The position numbers and the translations under genes were made by a program. This document shows, piece after piece, positions 18,861 through 30,537 of a DNA stretch of 60,464 nucleotides. The stretch is from contig WELB01000320.1 in assembly GCA_009602725.1 (NCBI GenBank), positions 9,617 to 70,080 of the forward strand, in the 5' to 3' direction. Under the pieces are notes generated by a model that was not told the DNA's origin, searched no databases, and worked only from the letters and a program-made list of their open reading frames with translations. Numbering within the stretch: position 1 is the stretch's first letter; each line of letters starts with the position of its first letter. This DNA comes from Spirogloea muscicola. Taxonomy: Eukaryota > Streptophyta > Zygnematophyceae > Spirogloeales > Spirogloeaceae.

Positions 18861-20930
18861 CAAATAATTGGAATAGCTGTGTCTTGCTTGCTGGGAGGAA
18901 GCAGGTGCGCGCGGCCTCCGTGATTGCGTTGACCCCGCGATGTCAGGCGGCCGCCTCGGCTGCGGCGCCAGCCTTGCCGCAAATCGCGGCATTGTAGTCA
19001 TGCCACTGTGTGTCGGCTGCCATTTGACGTCGATAAAATCATTCGGTACATTAGAAGGGGGTACGCGTCGCAACTCACGTGGCTGGCAAAGCGAGATAAA
19101 GCAAGGGTGAATGTGAGAAGTGGAAGTGTAGAGGATAGCTTGCACAGAAGCATAACATAGACATACGATAAGTTGCTTGGCTAATACTTGTTTGCGATAG
19201 CCTGGATATTGATGTAAAATTCAGCTTGGACAAGCAGGATGCACATTCAACTCAAGACAGTGCAGTAAGTCGAGTACATAGCCAATGAGGCCAGAGGGCT
19301 CTCTGAGAGGATTCCAGCACCAAGTAACGATCTCGTATCTCGATGGGACAGCCCAACGGTCCAGTCATTTGTGTGTGGTCCAAGCGCAGCTATCTGGTGA
19401 GGTTCGTGGTCAAGCCCAGCGAAATAATGGGATCTGTGGCCAAGCCCAGCTATCTATGCCGTTCGATAGATCACCAAAAGTCTCCGGAGTGCCAATTACA
19501 AATTGCGATCGAATTGCGAATAATGTGGCAGGCAAGCAAGGTATCGATGTAACAATTGTATGCGACAGCCTTCAAGTGCTCGAGACAGAGTTCGATAGCT
19601 GATTTTTGCTACACGAGTTGACAACCCCCTTGCTTACCAGTTGCGACCCAGTCTTTAGCGACTGGCTGCCGAGTCCCTCGGAGTAGGCTCTCGAGCGACT
19701 GGTCCGTCAGGTGTCCACGCGCGTGCCATCTTTGCACGGCCCGCAATGCGCGCTCGACGCCAACGGACAGAGCAGCGTCGGCAGCGGTGGAGCGGCAGCA
19801 GCAGTGTCACAAGGTCAGCAATCAGGCAGAGTAAGAGATTGGGCTAGTAGACTGCCCGGCTCCGGCCCTCACACCATTACGTTCTTTAGGCAAACAACCA
19901 CATGTCACTTGCTTGCTGCCTCGCAACATCTACTCTGGAGCTCCCTTCAACCTTTGTTGACCAGGCAATTTTGCCGATAGGCGGGGTGTGGTTGCGGCGT
20001 GGCTGTGGCTATGCTATTTCGAACTTGCAACTCATCTACCTAAGTGAAACACAGAGCTCTGCAGAGAAGCCAGACTACGGAATACAGCATTTGCTAGAAT
20101 GCTGTATTCAGCTTGACCTTTTTATGCTAATTGAGCTGACCAATGTCAAGCCTCAATGTCCCCTTAGAGAGAGCCCCTCGCATTTGCCCCCTTACTAAGT
20201 CAAAGGTGCTACTTCACCTTCTCTCCTCCAATGTGCGCGCCTGCTCCTTAAATCGCAACTTGCAGAGGAGCTACTCCGACTCTGCTGCACCGTCGACCGA
20301 ACGGTGGGTAGAATTTCTTGAACCTGATCATGCTTCTTGGACCTTTCACACCCCCTTTCGATGTTGCTTCTTCTGTTCAGTCTGGACTTTGCAAACACCG
20401 CCTCTCACTGGTGAAGCAGCTTCTTCTTATGGCCGGCCATCAGGAGGAGCCAACCAGTGCTCGCGGCCTGGAGAGCGGGCCTGCTGCACAGCCAGCCTTC
20501 TCGCCTGGCGCCGCTGCTTCATTTCTTCTGCCCCATTGGGGTGACGGCTACTTGAAACCATGGCCGCTGCGCCAAGCCAGCTCCCCCCCCCCCCACGGTT
20601 TCCCCACGTAGATACGTGCTCACAGGGGATCTGGAGTATTAGTTCAGTAGCAGGCAAGTTAGCTCATCCAATCGGGCGAGGGCTGTGAGAAGCCAGCCCG
20701 AAAAGAACAGATAAGGTTGTGTATTCAATGTACCTTTAGCCTGTCATTAACTTCAGTTGTTCTTCTCACTCTGTACTGGCTTGCTTTGGCCTTCCTCTCA
20801 TGTGCACTGCACGCCTTCTCTCTTTCGTTCAGCACTTTCCGGCCCCTTCGGACACTGTCGATTTCTTTCAGGCTGGCTTCTCATAGCCCTTGCGCCCCCT
20901 TCAGATGAGCTTACTTCTCTACGGCTGCCA
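18861..20930. other. No gene recognised; intergenic with minor repeats
   Basis: No frame with recognisable domains. At about 19375-19455 a GTGGTCAAGC(G/C)CAGC motif repeats three times in degenerate form. A GC-rich stretch with GGCAGC repeats lies at 19760-19810. A C10 run occurs at 20585-20594. A minus-oriented retroelement tail (GGGCTGTGAGAAGCCAGCCC) lies at about 20683-20705. Confidence 0.4.
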
Positions 20931-21385
20931 AAGAAGTGAGCTCTTCCCCTTTGCCCCTCCATCACTCAACACACACTCCACTCCTTTGAAAAGAGCTAAC
21001 TTCTCTTTCCAAAGAAGGAATGATTTTTGTGTTGAATGATGGAGGGCCTGAGTGGCCAAGTACAACAGCAAGCACATCGACAAATGTACATCACCTGCTG
21101 CTGAACTGACCCGATCAGTAACCAGGAGTTAGCACATAGAGGTCGCTAACTGATGCTCGAATACCGGACGGCAATTGAGAAGCCCTTGTGCCACCAGCGA
21201 AGGCTCGACCAGCGCTCTGGAGAAAAGCTTGAGCCTGAGCTCGCTGCAAACAGGCCGACGCACGACGCCGCAATAAACGAGCAGGCTGCCGGCATGCCCA
21301 TCTCGGCTGGAATCATATCGCTACGTCGTGCATATCCTAAACCTGCGATATTCTCAAGTAGGGTATGGCAAACAGTTCACATGCA
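20931..21385 (-). mobile_element. Non-LTR family A, short 3' fragment
   Basis: The minus-strand frame at about 21110-21340 matches the last 70 or so residues of family A (MGMPAAC, SSISDLYVLTPGY), followed by a 3' UTR extending down to about 20931. GCACTTCT-like and GAAGAGCT motifs near 20935-21010 form imperfect inverted repeats. It is severely 5'-truncated. Confidence 0.75.
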
Positions 21386-21389
21386 GCCG

Positions 21390-21770
21390 AAGGGGCGGGA
21401 GCTGTGTCAAGCCAGCCCAGAAAGATATATGTACGGTCATTCGAAGGGGGCGAGGGCTGTGAAAAGAACAGCGCTTCCAACATGAGGCAAGTGGCTGTGA
21501 AAGGCCAGCCCAAAAGGAATGTACGAGGGTTGTGTAAAATAGAAAGAAAAAAAAGTGTGGAAGAATGGAAGTAAATGGCTGTGAAACCCGGTGGACAACC
21601 GGTCACTGGTCCCACGAAGGGCCGGCCAACCAGCTTAGCCAACGGCCGAAAGTGACCTATTAGGCAGCACTAGGATCTCGCCGCAACCGGCCCAGAAAGT
21701 TCTCGTATATTTGAACAAACAAAGGCCAAAGTGGCCGAGTCCAAAGGCAAGCACATCTGATGACGTACAT
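21390..21770 (-). repeat. Degenerate retroelement 3'-tail cluster
   Basis: Minus-oriented tail units: GGGCTGTGTCAAGCCAGCCC-like near 21390-21420, then GGGCGAGGGCTGTGAAAAG near 21450, and a GTGGCTGTGAAAGGCCAGCCC-like stem-loop near 21490-21510. A part resembling the 6020-6070 segment of the composite repeat follows (about 21640-21690). Confidence 0.55.
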
Positions 21771-21799
21771 AAGTGCGCCCAAGCCGGGGCGAGCAGCCG

Positions 21800-22440
21800 A
21801 GCAGTCCGCTTCGCAAGTTTCTTGCCGCGAGCCATGCCTACGCCGGAGGTCCCCGTATCATTGCTGATGTGATGATTGCAGATTGCGTTGATTCGGCCAA
21901 CCCCGCGAAGTCGGCGACGCTCGTCGGGCACGCGGTCACTTTGGCGGCTCGGAGTAAGGAGCGCAAGTACTCTGACCACCCTCCAGGCGATGTCTTCGCG
22001 GCACTAGCCATTGACGTACACGGGGCCTTCGGCAGTGGCTGGTTGGATCTTCTCCAGCGGCTTGCCCGGGAGGCCATCGAGCGGCGGCAGGGCTCGCCAG
22101 ATCCCTATGCTGCCGGCTCCCTCTCGCAGGTCTTTCGGATGAGGCTGGCGGTCTCGCTACAGCGCTCTTTGGCTCATGCTGTCCACGCGCGGGCTGGCCG
22201 TGCTATGGCTGCTGCTTCCGGGTCTCGACAAAGTGCCGCTTTTCCTGCTTCGAGTTACTCTGATCTGCTGTTGCTCACACGTGGATACTGAGCATCCATC
22301 TGCATCTCCCTCCGCACCATCTCGTGCTTTGTAGTGGTCCTTTTCCGGCACTTTTTTCTTTGGCTTTTGACATTGTCCATTCTTTTTGAGTTGGCTTTGC
22401 CAGCCCCTCTTTCCTACGGGCGAGCTCTTCTCTACGCCGA
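21800..22440 (+). mobile_element. Non-LTR family D, 3' fragment
   Basis: The frame to 22291 encodes the endonuclease end of a fourth family (GHAVTLAARSKERKYSDHP, FAALAIDVHG, FRMRLAVSLQRSLAHAV) and ends in LLLTRGY. The 3' UTR contains a TGTCCATTCTTTTTGAG motif and a TTGGCTTTGCCAGCC hairpin at about 22395. Upstream reading is lost before about 21835, so it is a 5'-truncated copy. The relative at 31725-32024 lies in the copia LTR. Confidence 0.75.
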
Positions 22441-22579
22441 CGCCGCACCATGAAGCGTGGAAAAAAGTACAGCACTTCCAATATGAAGCACGAGCTGCAA
22501 AAATCCAGCCCAAAGGAGAAACGAGCGCGCGGGCGAGCACTTTCTTCTGAAACGAGGCACCCCGACGTGACCCACAAGC

Positions 22580-23355
22580 AGCAGGCTTAGCGCGGCATCG
22601 GCGGATTCTCTTGCTGCAGCCTCCGGCTTTCGTCAGGGGGATAGTTTTCCCGGCTACTTAGCAGGGGTTACTGAGTAATCCATAGCTGCTTTGTTTCTGT
22701 GTGCTTGATTTTCTTAGCGCTTCCCCTGGCCCCCTTCTCGTCCTTCGTTGAACTTTTTTGGGCTGGCTTTTCCAGCCCCTATTCTCAATGGGCGAGCACT
22801 TTCTTCTTTTTCCCGTCGCTTCTATGGGGAGCTAGTAGACTTTCCTGCAGCCGGGTCGCTGGCTCAAGTGTTCCGTATGCGCCTGGCCGTCTCGCTGCAG
22901 AGGTCTATGGCCCGCGCGCTGCACCATCGTGCCGGCAGAGCCCTCGCCACACCATCGCCCGTCGCTTCCATGGGGAGCCGGTAAACTTTCCTGCAGCCGG
23001 GTCGCTGTTGCAAGTGTATCGTATGTGCCTGGCCGTCTCGCTGCAGAGGTCTATGGCCCGGGCGCTGCACCTTCGTGCCGGCAGAGCCCTCGGTGCTGCC
23101 TCTGGCTCTGGCCAGGGGACCCACTTCCACGAGCCAAGCATCTCCGACCTGGGGCTGCTTAGCAGAGGTTACTGAGTGATTTGTAGCTGCTTTGTTTCTC
23201 TGTGTGCTTGTTTTTCCTAGCGCTTCCCCTGGCCCCCTTCTCCTACTCTGTTCATTCTTTTTTGGGCTGGCTTTTCCAGCCCCTATTCTCAATGGGCGAG
23301 CCCTTTCTTCCTCGCTGCTGCCTCTGGCTCTGGCCAGGGGACCCACTTCCAGGAG
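22580..23355 (+). mobile_element. Tandem array of truncated family C 3' ends
   Basis: At least three 5'-truncated copies lie head to tail, each starting where the previous 3' tail ends: one ending at about 22812 (tail CAATGGGCGAGCACTTTCTT), one of about 22813-23312 with an internal 150-bp repeat (22813-22949 and about 22965-23100), and a short piece from 23313. The coding remnants are FPAAGSLAQVFRMRLAVSL and SISDLGLLSRGY. Stem-loops of GGGCTGGCTTTTCCAGCCC sit at 22766 and 23262. New copies seem to have landed at or next to older 3' tails. Confidence 0.75.
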
Positions 23356-23922
23356 CCTGTTGAGCTTTGAGCTCTGCCATCTGTGCTGGTGTTCAAAGAC
23401 GAAGCGCACAGGGAATTGCTGCAAGCTGCAGCCGCCACTGTCACGCCTTGCGGGGATTTGCAGCAGCTTCCGTGTGAAGCTGCTGCCGCCGCCGCCGCTG
23501 TCGCTGCCGCTGCCGCTGCGGCTGCTGCTGGAAACCTCACTACGCGACCCCTGTACTGCCGCGCTTGCAGTGCGCTCTGCTGAGCCGGCGGGGATCGGTG
23601 GCGTACGCCCTAGTGAGTGCAAGGGAGCAAAGCCCTCCAGCCCCTCAAACCCTGAACCCGGCGGCACGCCCTAGCGCTGCCAGCCTGGATCTCACGGGTC
23701 GGCGCCAACCCCAACGGTGGAGATCCAATCGATCCACCAACCGCTGAGACCACCGGACTCCCTAGCTCAGGGATAAACCCTGAGCCCCTCAGTACCCCGC
23801 CAACACTTCACTGTGTGTGGGCCTTATAATGCACGCATGGAGGTGGTACCGCGCGGCTCCACACACAGTTCTAGAACCTAGATCATACGAGCTAGCAAGA
23901 GTTTCATAGATTTCTCACAACA
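23356..23922. other. No gene recognised; GCC/GCT triplet-rich stretch
   Basis: 23445-23530 is rich in GCTGCC repeats on one strand, so frames there give poly-Ala-like products without domains. A palindromic CTCAGGGATAAACCCTGAG lies at about 23766. Nothing here supports a gene. Confidence 0.4.
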
Positions 23923-24356
23923 TGCAGCCAGCCCTCCTTGGGCCCTCGGCGGGCTGACCCGCCGGGACCCACTGTGCCCATGTGATTTTGCGTTCTTTCT
24001 ATGTAGGCAAAAGGGGGTCGAGTGAGCTCAAGCTCTCTCTCTAACAGGAGCCACTGTCCTCCTTTTGCCCACCGCTCCTCCTTGCTTGCCAGCGCCCACG
24101 CCACCTGCCTTGAGCTTGCTGCCGGCGTGCTTCCTACCGGACCCTGCCGTCATCACCGCCATGGACAAGAAGGCTGTCTTTGCCGTGGGCAAGAAGGCGA
24201 GGAAGGAGCGCGGCGCTCCCTTCAAGAGCACCGCGTCCTCGTCGCCTGACCCTCAAGCTTCTTCGTTGCCTGAGCCTCAACCGAGTGTGGTGAGACTCTG
24301 GGTCCTGGGCATCCGGTTAGCCCGAATGTGGCACTAATCAACAGCCCAGCTTTACA
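23923..24356 (+). mobile_element. Copia LTR, 5'-truncated copy
   Basis: Matches the distal two thirds of the LTRs at 26069-26702 and 24866-25889, starting at GCAGCCAGCCCTCC and ending at the LTR terminus CCCAGCTTTACA (24356). It contains the same MDKKAVFAVGKKARKERGAP-coding stretch (24163 onward) found in every LTR copy, which therefore is not a separate host gene. Confidence 0.75.
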
Positions 24357-24450
24357 TTTGGCAGCAGAAGGTAGGCGTCGCAGGACGTTGAGGAGGATGC
24401 CGGAGGTTGAGAGCGTTCGGAGGGATTTGGGCAAGATCCATCTTCCTCAG
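24357..24450 (+). mobile_element. Tiny family A coding fragment
   Basis: EGRRRRTLRRMPEVE (about 24367-24412) matches family A residues between RT and the knuckle (RRRLRRLPEI). Adjacent sequence on either side is unrelated, so this is a scrap of an insertion next to an LTR. Confidence 0.45.
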
Positions 24451-24865
24451 CACACCAGAATTTACAACTTCGGGTCTCTAAGCACGCCCTTGTTACGCGA
24501 TATCCCGTCGGTGGCTCGTACCTGTAAATTGACAAGGATGGTGACGGGCTGCACGCGTGGACAGATAAGGGAACTCATACTTTGGTCTAGCGTTGAAGAA
24601 ACAGACACGTAGTAAGTCTTCCAAAGGGGGCAAGGTGTGAAAAGCCCGAAACAGTAGACAAGGTCCGAAAGGGCCAGAAATCAGAGAAAAGTCGTAAGCA
24701 CGGCACCTCCATCAAGGCACATGCCCTATCTGCCAGTGCCACAGATGGCATCGGTGCACAGAACCATCCTGCCGTCGCTCAGAAGAGAAGCCCACGAAGT
24801 AGCCGAAACGTCCAGAAGCCGGCTCCAAGGGGTGTGACCCACTTGACAAGTTGTCGTGAATCGGG

Positions 24866-25889
24866 TGTTAGAATATATGCATCAGCTCCTTCCATTTCGC
24901 CTTCATATTACTTGAGTGTCCCACTTATGGAAGCGCCTGTCGCTTCCAGAGGCGGCTTGCCCGGACCATTAGGGTGACACGTAGGCAGATCACACGTGTG
25001 AGATTGCGCCTCACGCCTGTGCCTCACACCGTGCCCGACTAGCTTAACGGACACCTCGGGCCGGCTCTGCAGCCGGGCCCCCCTGGGGCCCCGCTGCTGC
25101 CTCTGGCTCTGGCCAGGAGAAGAAAGTGCTCGCCCATTGAGAATAGGGGCTGGAACAACCAGCCCGAAAAAGAATGAACAGAGTACGAGAAGGGGGCCAG
25201 GGGAAGCGCTAAGTAACAGAAACAAAGCTGCTACGAGACACTCAGTAACCCCTGCTAAGCAGCCGCAGATCAGAGATGCTGCGCTCCTGGAAGTGGGTCC
25301 CCTGGCCAGAGCCAGAGGCAGCAGCGAGGGCCAGGGGACCCACTTCCAGGAGCCCAGCATCTCTGATCTGCGGCTGCTTAGCAGGGGTTACTGAGTGTCT
25401 CGTAGCAGCTTTGTTTCTGTTACTTAGCGCTTCCCCTGGCCCCCTTCTCGTACTCTGTTCATTCTTTTTCGGGCTGGTTGTTCCAGCCCCTATTCTCAAT
25501 GGGCGAGCACTTTCTGGGGCCCCCGGAGGGCGGACCCGCCGGGACCCACTGTGCTCCGTGATATTGTTTGTTTCTTTCAACCAATAAAGGGGGTGGGTCA
25601 GTGGGCATAAGCTCACACTGCCAACAGGCGCCACCGAGCTCCTTTCCCCCACTGCTGCTTGCTTGCCAGCGCCCACGCCACCTGCCTTCAGTCAGCTGCC
25701 GGCCTGCTTCCTGCCGGACCCTGCCGCCGTCACCACCGTGGGCAAGAAGGCGAGGAAGGAGCGCTACACTCCCTCCAAGAGCGCCGCTTCACTATCGCTC
25801 GAGCCCCAACTGAGTGATGACGGTAATGTTCCGTGTGATAGGCTTTCGGTTAGCCCCAAGTGGGTACTGACGAATGGCCCAGCTCAACA
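24866..25889 (+). mobile_element. Solo copia LTR interrupted by a palindromic insertion
   Basis: Begins TGTTAGAATAT and ends CAGCTCAACA, with flanks TCGGG (24861-24865) and TCGGT (25890-25894), an imperfect 5-bp target duplication. Without the 431-bp insertion the LTR would be about 593 bp, comparable with the 634-bp LTR at 26069-26702. No internal region follows, so it is a solo LTR left by recombination. Confidence 0.8.
25093..25513. mobile_element. Palindromic family C double 3'-end insertion
   Basis: A 28-nt family C scrap is followed by two oppositely oriented copies of the family C 3' terminus: arms of about 187 bp (25121-25307 and 25329-25515) around a 21-nt spacer, with only about one mismatch. 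The insertion is bounded by CTGGGGCCCC at 25083-25092 and 25514-25523. The uninterrupted LTR copies lack it. Both arms carry the coding end SISDLRLLSRGY, the stop, the 3' UTR and the hairpin. Confidence 0.85.
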
Positions 25890-26068
25890 TCGGTGTCATG
25901 CCCGAGGGCGTAGCGTCGTCGTAGCGTCGGCTAGCGGACGGTTGGGCGAAGCCGAGCAGGGCTAACCCTGGTCGGATATCTCAGGTAGAAAGGTGGTATA
26001 GGGAACCTCAGCGGGGGTAACCCGTGGGGTGCCTCGCTGGGTAGGGCGCAACCCGTATGGGCAGCCGG

Positions 26069-26702
26069 TGTAAAGCTGGGCTATCCGTTAGTGCCGTATT
26101 AGGGCTAACCGGATGCCCAGGACCCAGAGTCTGACCATCACTCGGTTGGGGCTCAGGCGGCGAAGAAGCTTGAGGCTCAGGCGATGAGGACGCGGTGCTC
26201 TTGATGGGAGCGCCGCGCTCCTTCCTCGCCTTCTTGCCCACGGCAAAGACAGCCTTCTTGCCCATGGCGGTGATGGCGGCAGGTGTCCGGCAGGAAGCAG
26301 GCCGGCAGCAACTCAAGGCAGGTGGCGAGGGTGCTGGCAAGCAAGGAGGAGCGGTGGGCAAAAGGAGGCCGGTGGCTCCTGTTAGAGTGAGAGAGCTTGA
26401 GCTCACTGGACTCCCTTTTGCCTACGTAGCAAAATCCCATGGGCACAGTGGGTCCTGGCGGGTCAGCCCGCCGGGGGCCCAAGGAGGGCTGGCTGCAGAG
26501 CCGGCCCGAGGTGTCCTTTAAGCTAGTCGGGCAGGGGCCTGCTGCAGAGTCGGCCCTAGGTGTCCGTTAAGCTAATGAGTCCACAGGTGTGAGGCACATA
26601 CTCACACGTCTGATCTGTCTACGTGTCACCCTGATGATCCAGGCAAGCCGCCCCTGGAAGCGACAGGTGCTTCCGAAAGGAGCTAATGCCTATATTCTAC
26701 CA
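26069..26702 (-). repeat. Copia 3' LTR (uninterrupted)
   Basis: 634 bp, from TGGTAGAATATAGGC to CCCAGCTTTACA. It provides the empty-site sequence for the two insertions in the 5' LTR and the one in the solo LTR. It contains an in-frame coding stretch (MGKKAVFAVGKKARKERGAP, 26276 downward) shared with the other LTRs. Confidence 0.85.
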
Positions 26703-26711
26703 CTCCCTCTC
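26703..26711 (-). promoter_or_regulatory. Polypurine tract of the copia element
   Basis: GAGAGGGAG on the minus strand lies directly before the TG of the 3' LTR, where plus-strand DNA synthesis starts in LTR elements. Confidence 0.7.
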
Positions 26712-26744
26712 ATGAGCTCCTCGATTACAGAAGCCCTATCTCCG

Positions 26745-29700
26745 TCCTGCATTTTATGAACTTCACAGTGGAGAGAGCTTTAGTAAAGATGTCATCAGTC
26801 ATATCTGATGTACTGACATACTCAAATGTGAATTCTCCACTCTCAACTTTTTCACGTGCTAAGTGTTGTTGAATTGCAATGTGTGTAGTTCGAGCATGAT
26901 GAACTGGGTTCTTTATTAATGCTAAGGACCCTTAATTATCGCTGAATGTCAGAGTAGGGTTAGAGATACTGAATCCGAAGTCGTGGTAGGAACGCCAAAG
27001 CCAAATAGCTTCCTTCATGGCTTGTGTCGCTGCCATATATTCTGCCTCGGTTGTGGAGAGCGCCACCGTTGCTTGTCTCTTGCTGCTCCAAGTGATGGCA
27101 CCTCCTCCAAGAAAAAATACATAGCCAGTTGTTGACTTCATCGTCTTCTTATCTCCATCCCAATCTGCGTCACAATAGCCAGTGAAAGTGAGCCCATGTT
27201 CATCTGCCTTGTACACGAGTTGCATAGATTTTGTTCCTTGCATATATCTTAGAACGCGCTTGACAGCTGTCCAGTGAGTCAGGCCAGGTTTATGCATGAA
27301 TTGGCTCACTGTTCCAACAGCTGCTGCAAGGTCTGGCCTAGTTCCAACCATTGCATACATCAAGGAGCCTACAGCCTGACAGTAGGGAAGGGAATGGAAA
27401 GAAAGGTTCTCTGTTTCGGTGTGTGGCTCCTCCTTGGAGAGTTTCATGTTGACATCTAGAGGAGTTGACGCACTGTTGCAGCCATCCATCTTGATTTTCT
27501 GCAATACATCAGACACAAATTCGCACTGGCTTAGTGAAATGCTTCTCTTGCTTCGATCTGTCTGGACTTGAATACCCAAACAATAGCTCAACTCTCCTAA
27601 GTCCTTCATATCAAATGCAGAAGAAAGTTGAGCTTTCAAGAGGGTCAAGTCATGGAGATGTTTGCTAACAATAATCAGATCATCGCCGTATAGTGCAGTT
27701 ACGATGAGAGTGTCTGCACGCCTAAGAATGTAGACACTGGAATCTGCAGAAGACCTCTTAAACCCTATCTCCTGCAGGAAAGTGTCAAATTTCTGATACC
27801 AAGCTCTAGGAGCTTGTTTCAGACCATACAAGGATTTCTGCAATTTGCATACAAGCTGGTCAGAATTCACTCCCTGATGGACATAGCCTTCAGGCTGGTC
27901 CATATATAGATTCCTTCATCAAGTTCGCCAGTGAGGAAGGCGGTTTTCACATCCATCTGATGAAGCTCAAAGTTCTCCGATGCTGCAATAGCCAGTAAAA
28001 CACGAAATGAAGTAAATCTCGCGACTTGAGCAAAGGTTTCAAAGAAGTCTACTCCCTCTATTTGCGAGTACCCTTTTGCTACCAAACAAGCCTTGAATCT
28101 ATCCACGCTACTGTCTGCATTTCTCTTAATACGTAACACCCACTTACAATCAATACTATTTCTACCAGGAGGAAGAGAAGTGAGCTGCCAGGTTTTATCT
28201 TTGATGAGAGATGCATATTCGGCATCAGCAGCTTCCTGCCACAAAAGAGCATCATCAGACGCAAGAGCTTGAGCAAGAGAGGAAGGGTCCCCCTGCAATG
28301 CCATGAAGGCATGTTCAGTTGCGAGCGAGACTGTTGAAGTTGTGGCAGTTGGAGGTGGCTCAGCATGTGCAGATACTTGTACTCCAACAGACTTCAGAGG
28401 TTGTTGGTTAGTGGGGTTAGTACCTACTCCCTCTAATTCAGAGAACAACACATCTCTTCTTACATCCTTTAACTGTAAGTCCCAAAGACGATATGCCTTC
28501 TGATGCAAGCTGTATCTGACAAACAAGCATTTGGACGACTTGGCATCCACCTTGTTACGTACAGGATTGTAAGCATTTGCTAAGCAGCCAAATACTCGGA
28601 GAAGAGATACATTGGGTTTGAGTCCAGTCCAAACCTCATAAGATATTTTCAGCTCAACAGCGACAGTAGGACTCCTATTTTTCAAGTACACTGCTGTAGA
28701 GACTGACACCGCCCATCGGATATGGGCAAGATCGTTATCATGTAGCATAGCTCTGGCAGACTCAAAGATGGTTCTGTTTGCTCTCTCAGCTACGCCGTTT
28801 TGCTGAGGTGTGTGAGGGGTACTAACGTGCTGAACAATTCCATGAGACTTGCAATAAATCTGGAATTCAGCTCCATGGTACTCACCTCCACAATCACTTC
28901 TTAGCACCTTGAGCTTCTTACCTGTCTGCCTTTCTGCCATGACATGGAACTCTTGAAATTTGGAGAAGACTTCATACTTGTGCTTCAGAAAATAAGCAAA
29001 CGTCATCCTAGGCTTATCATCGATGAGGGTAACAAAAAACCTTGCTACCCCCAGCAGAAGCATCGTCAATCGGTCCACACACATCACTGTGAACCAACTC
29101 AACAACTCTGCAGCTCTGGTTACATTTCCCTTGGGAAGGGTAACCTATGCTGCTTGCCGAGAGCACAACCTTCGCAAAATACTTCAGGCTAATGCTTGGG
29201 TAAAAGCATGCCTCTCACCATATCCCGTGAGAAGAGCTGTTCGAGGTTGTCGTGGCCATACCGGCGATGCCAAAGATCTCTGCCTGGCCTTGATATGGAC
29301 CCGGCAGCAAAAGCACGGACTAGTGGTTGCTGTGTAGTATGGTGCATTGCAAGTGATACATTTCACCTCGCGGAATGCCAGCAGCCACGATGTCCCCGGT
29401 GGCAACATTGGAAATTGCACACACATCTGCAGAGAATCTTACCTCCCTGCCAGGTATTGTTGCTTTGAAAACAGAGAAGAGATTGTGTTTCATGCATGGG
29501 ACATAAAGCACTTCCCGCAGAATGCATGGGATGATTCTGCTACCAACTTGACAGTGGATTTTGACAGTACCTTTACCAACAGCATAGCCAACAATTTCAT
29601 CTGCATATGTAATTGCAAGAGGCAAAGTACTGTGGTAGGTAACAAACCATGTCTTGTGGCAGCAAAGATGCTGAGAGGCCCCAGAGTCTATCCACCACAC

Positions 29701-29805
29701 TTCGCCTTCTCCACCATTAGTAGTATAAGTCTTAGGGACAGCCATAAAAGCTTCCTCTGGGGATACTGACTCTCTTGGAGTAGGTTTCAGGTGACGGGGT
29801 TTCAA
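26745..29805 (-). pseudogene. Copia pol: protease, integrase, reverse transcriptase, RNase H
   Basis: The aspartic protease motif WWIDSGAS lies near 29690. The integrase zinc domain is WHRRYGHDN...CEGCALGKQ near 29250-29130. Catalytic residues are HSDVCGP near 29085, RSDCGGEY near 28895 and GVAERAN near 28785. Reverse transcriptase shows VDFFETFAQVARFTS near 28020 and YGDDLI near 27685. RNase H shows GYCDADWDGD near 27165, STTEAEYMA near 27045 and a tail of NPVHHARTTHIAIQHH type near 26890. Breaks: a stop near 29180, one extra T in a T6 run near 29030, an extra TA near 27897, and a stop in the DNQ motif at 26932. All other landmarks are intact, so the element decayed recently or the sequence has errors. 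Confidence 0.85.
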
Positions 29806-30537
29806 GTTTGGATGTTTCTTCCAGCAAGTTGCTTCTGTGTGTCGAGGTTTTTACAAAAGGAGCAGATGGGAGACCCTTTCGAACCGGTAGAGCTGAGAAG
29901 TGCCAAAGCATCATGGGGACTACTGCTAGACGCCTTCTCCTTCCGCTTGGTCTCTTCCTACAGAAGCCTGGATATGACTTGAGACAGCGACGGAGCTGGT
30001 TCTCTCCCTTCAAGAGAGGTCACTACCAGCTCAAAGGATGCAGGCAAGCTAGACAAAAGATATGAGGCCATGTGCTTGTCTGGAACCGGAGCCCCTGTAA
30101 TTGCAAGCTGGTTCCCTAAGCCCTTCATAGCATCTACATGTGTTAGTAGAGACGCTCCCTCTGTCATACGGAGACCAAGTAATTTCCTGAACAAAAACAT
30201 CTCGTTGGCAGGCAATTTGGGCAGATAGAGCTCTACGAGCCTGTCCCAAACAGGCCTTTGCAGAGTTCAAGAGCTCAATGTAATGCAGCTGATTGTTCTC
30301 TAGATTTAGGACAATCACAGCCCTTGCCTGGTAGTCCATGCTACGCCAGAATGCAAAGTCTGACGAAGTATGATGAGGCTGGTCAAGACTCCCGTCAAAG
30401 AGACCCCACAATCCAATGGCTTGCAGAGCAGTGGTCACCTTCAGACTCCAGATAGACTCCCCGCCCAACCTCATACCGTCAGCTTGGACGGAGCTCAAAG
30501 GGTTACCTGAGAGTGCTGCGGTCCGTCGGCCCATAAC
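29806..30537 (-). pseudogene. Copia gag (UBN2-like) with CCHC knuckle
   Basis: Reads MGRRTAALSG...SIWSLKVTTALQAIGLWG, then LPANEMFLFRKLLGLRM, then a CSFC...RHTEATC knuckle near 29865, typical for copia nucleocapsid. The frame needs one T removed near 30243 and one A added in an A5 run near 29850. It is open upstream through the primer site into the 5' LTR, where MGKKAVF (30738) could be an alternative start. Confidence 0.75.

Noticed and set aside
22864-23667. A 267-codon minus-strand frame
   Set aside because: It is the antisense of stacked family C 3' ends; its matches are to reverse-complement UTR and coding pieces, not to a protein family.
24163-24320. A possible small host gene starting MDKKAVFAVGKKARKERGAP
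   Set aside because: The same segment recurs in all four copia LTR copies (also 25740, 26276 and 30738 regions), at the same place relative to the LTR end, so it belongs to the LTR.
25121-25515. A pair of genuine overlapping genes on opposite strands
   Set aside because: Both strands encode the same peptide because the region is a palindrome of one retroelement 3' end.
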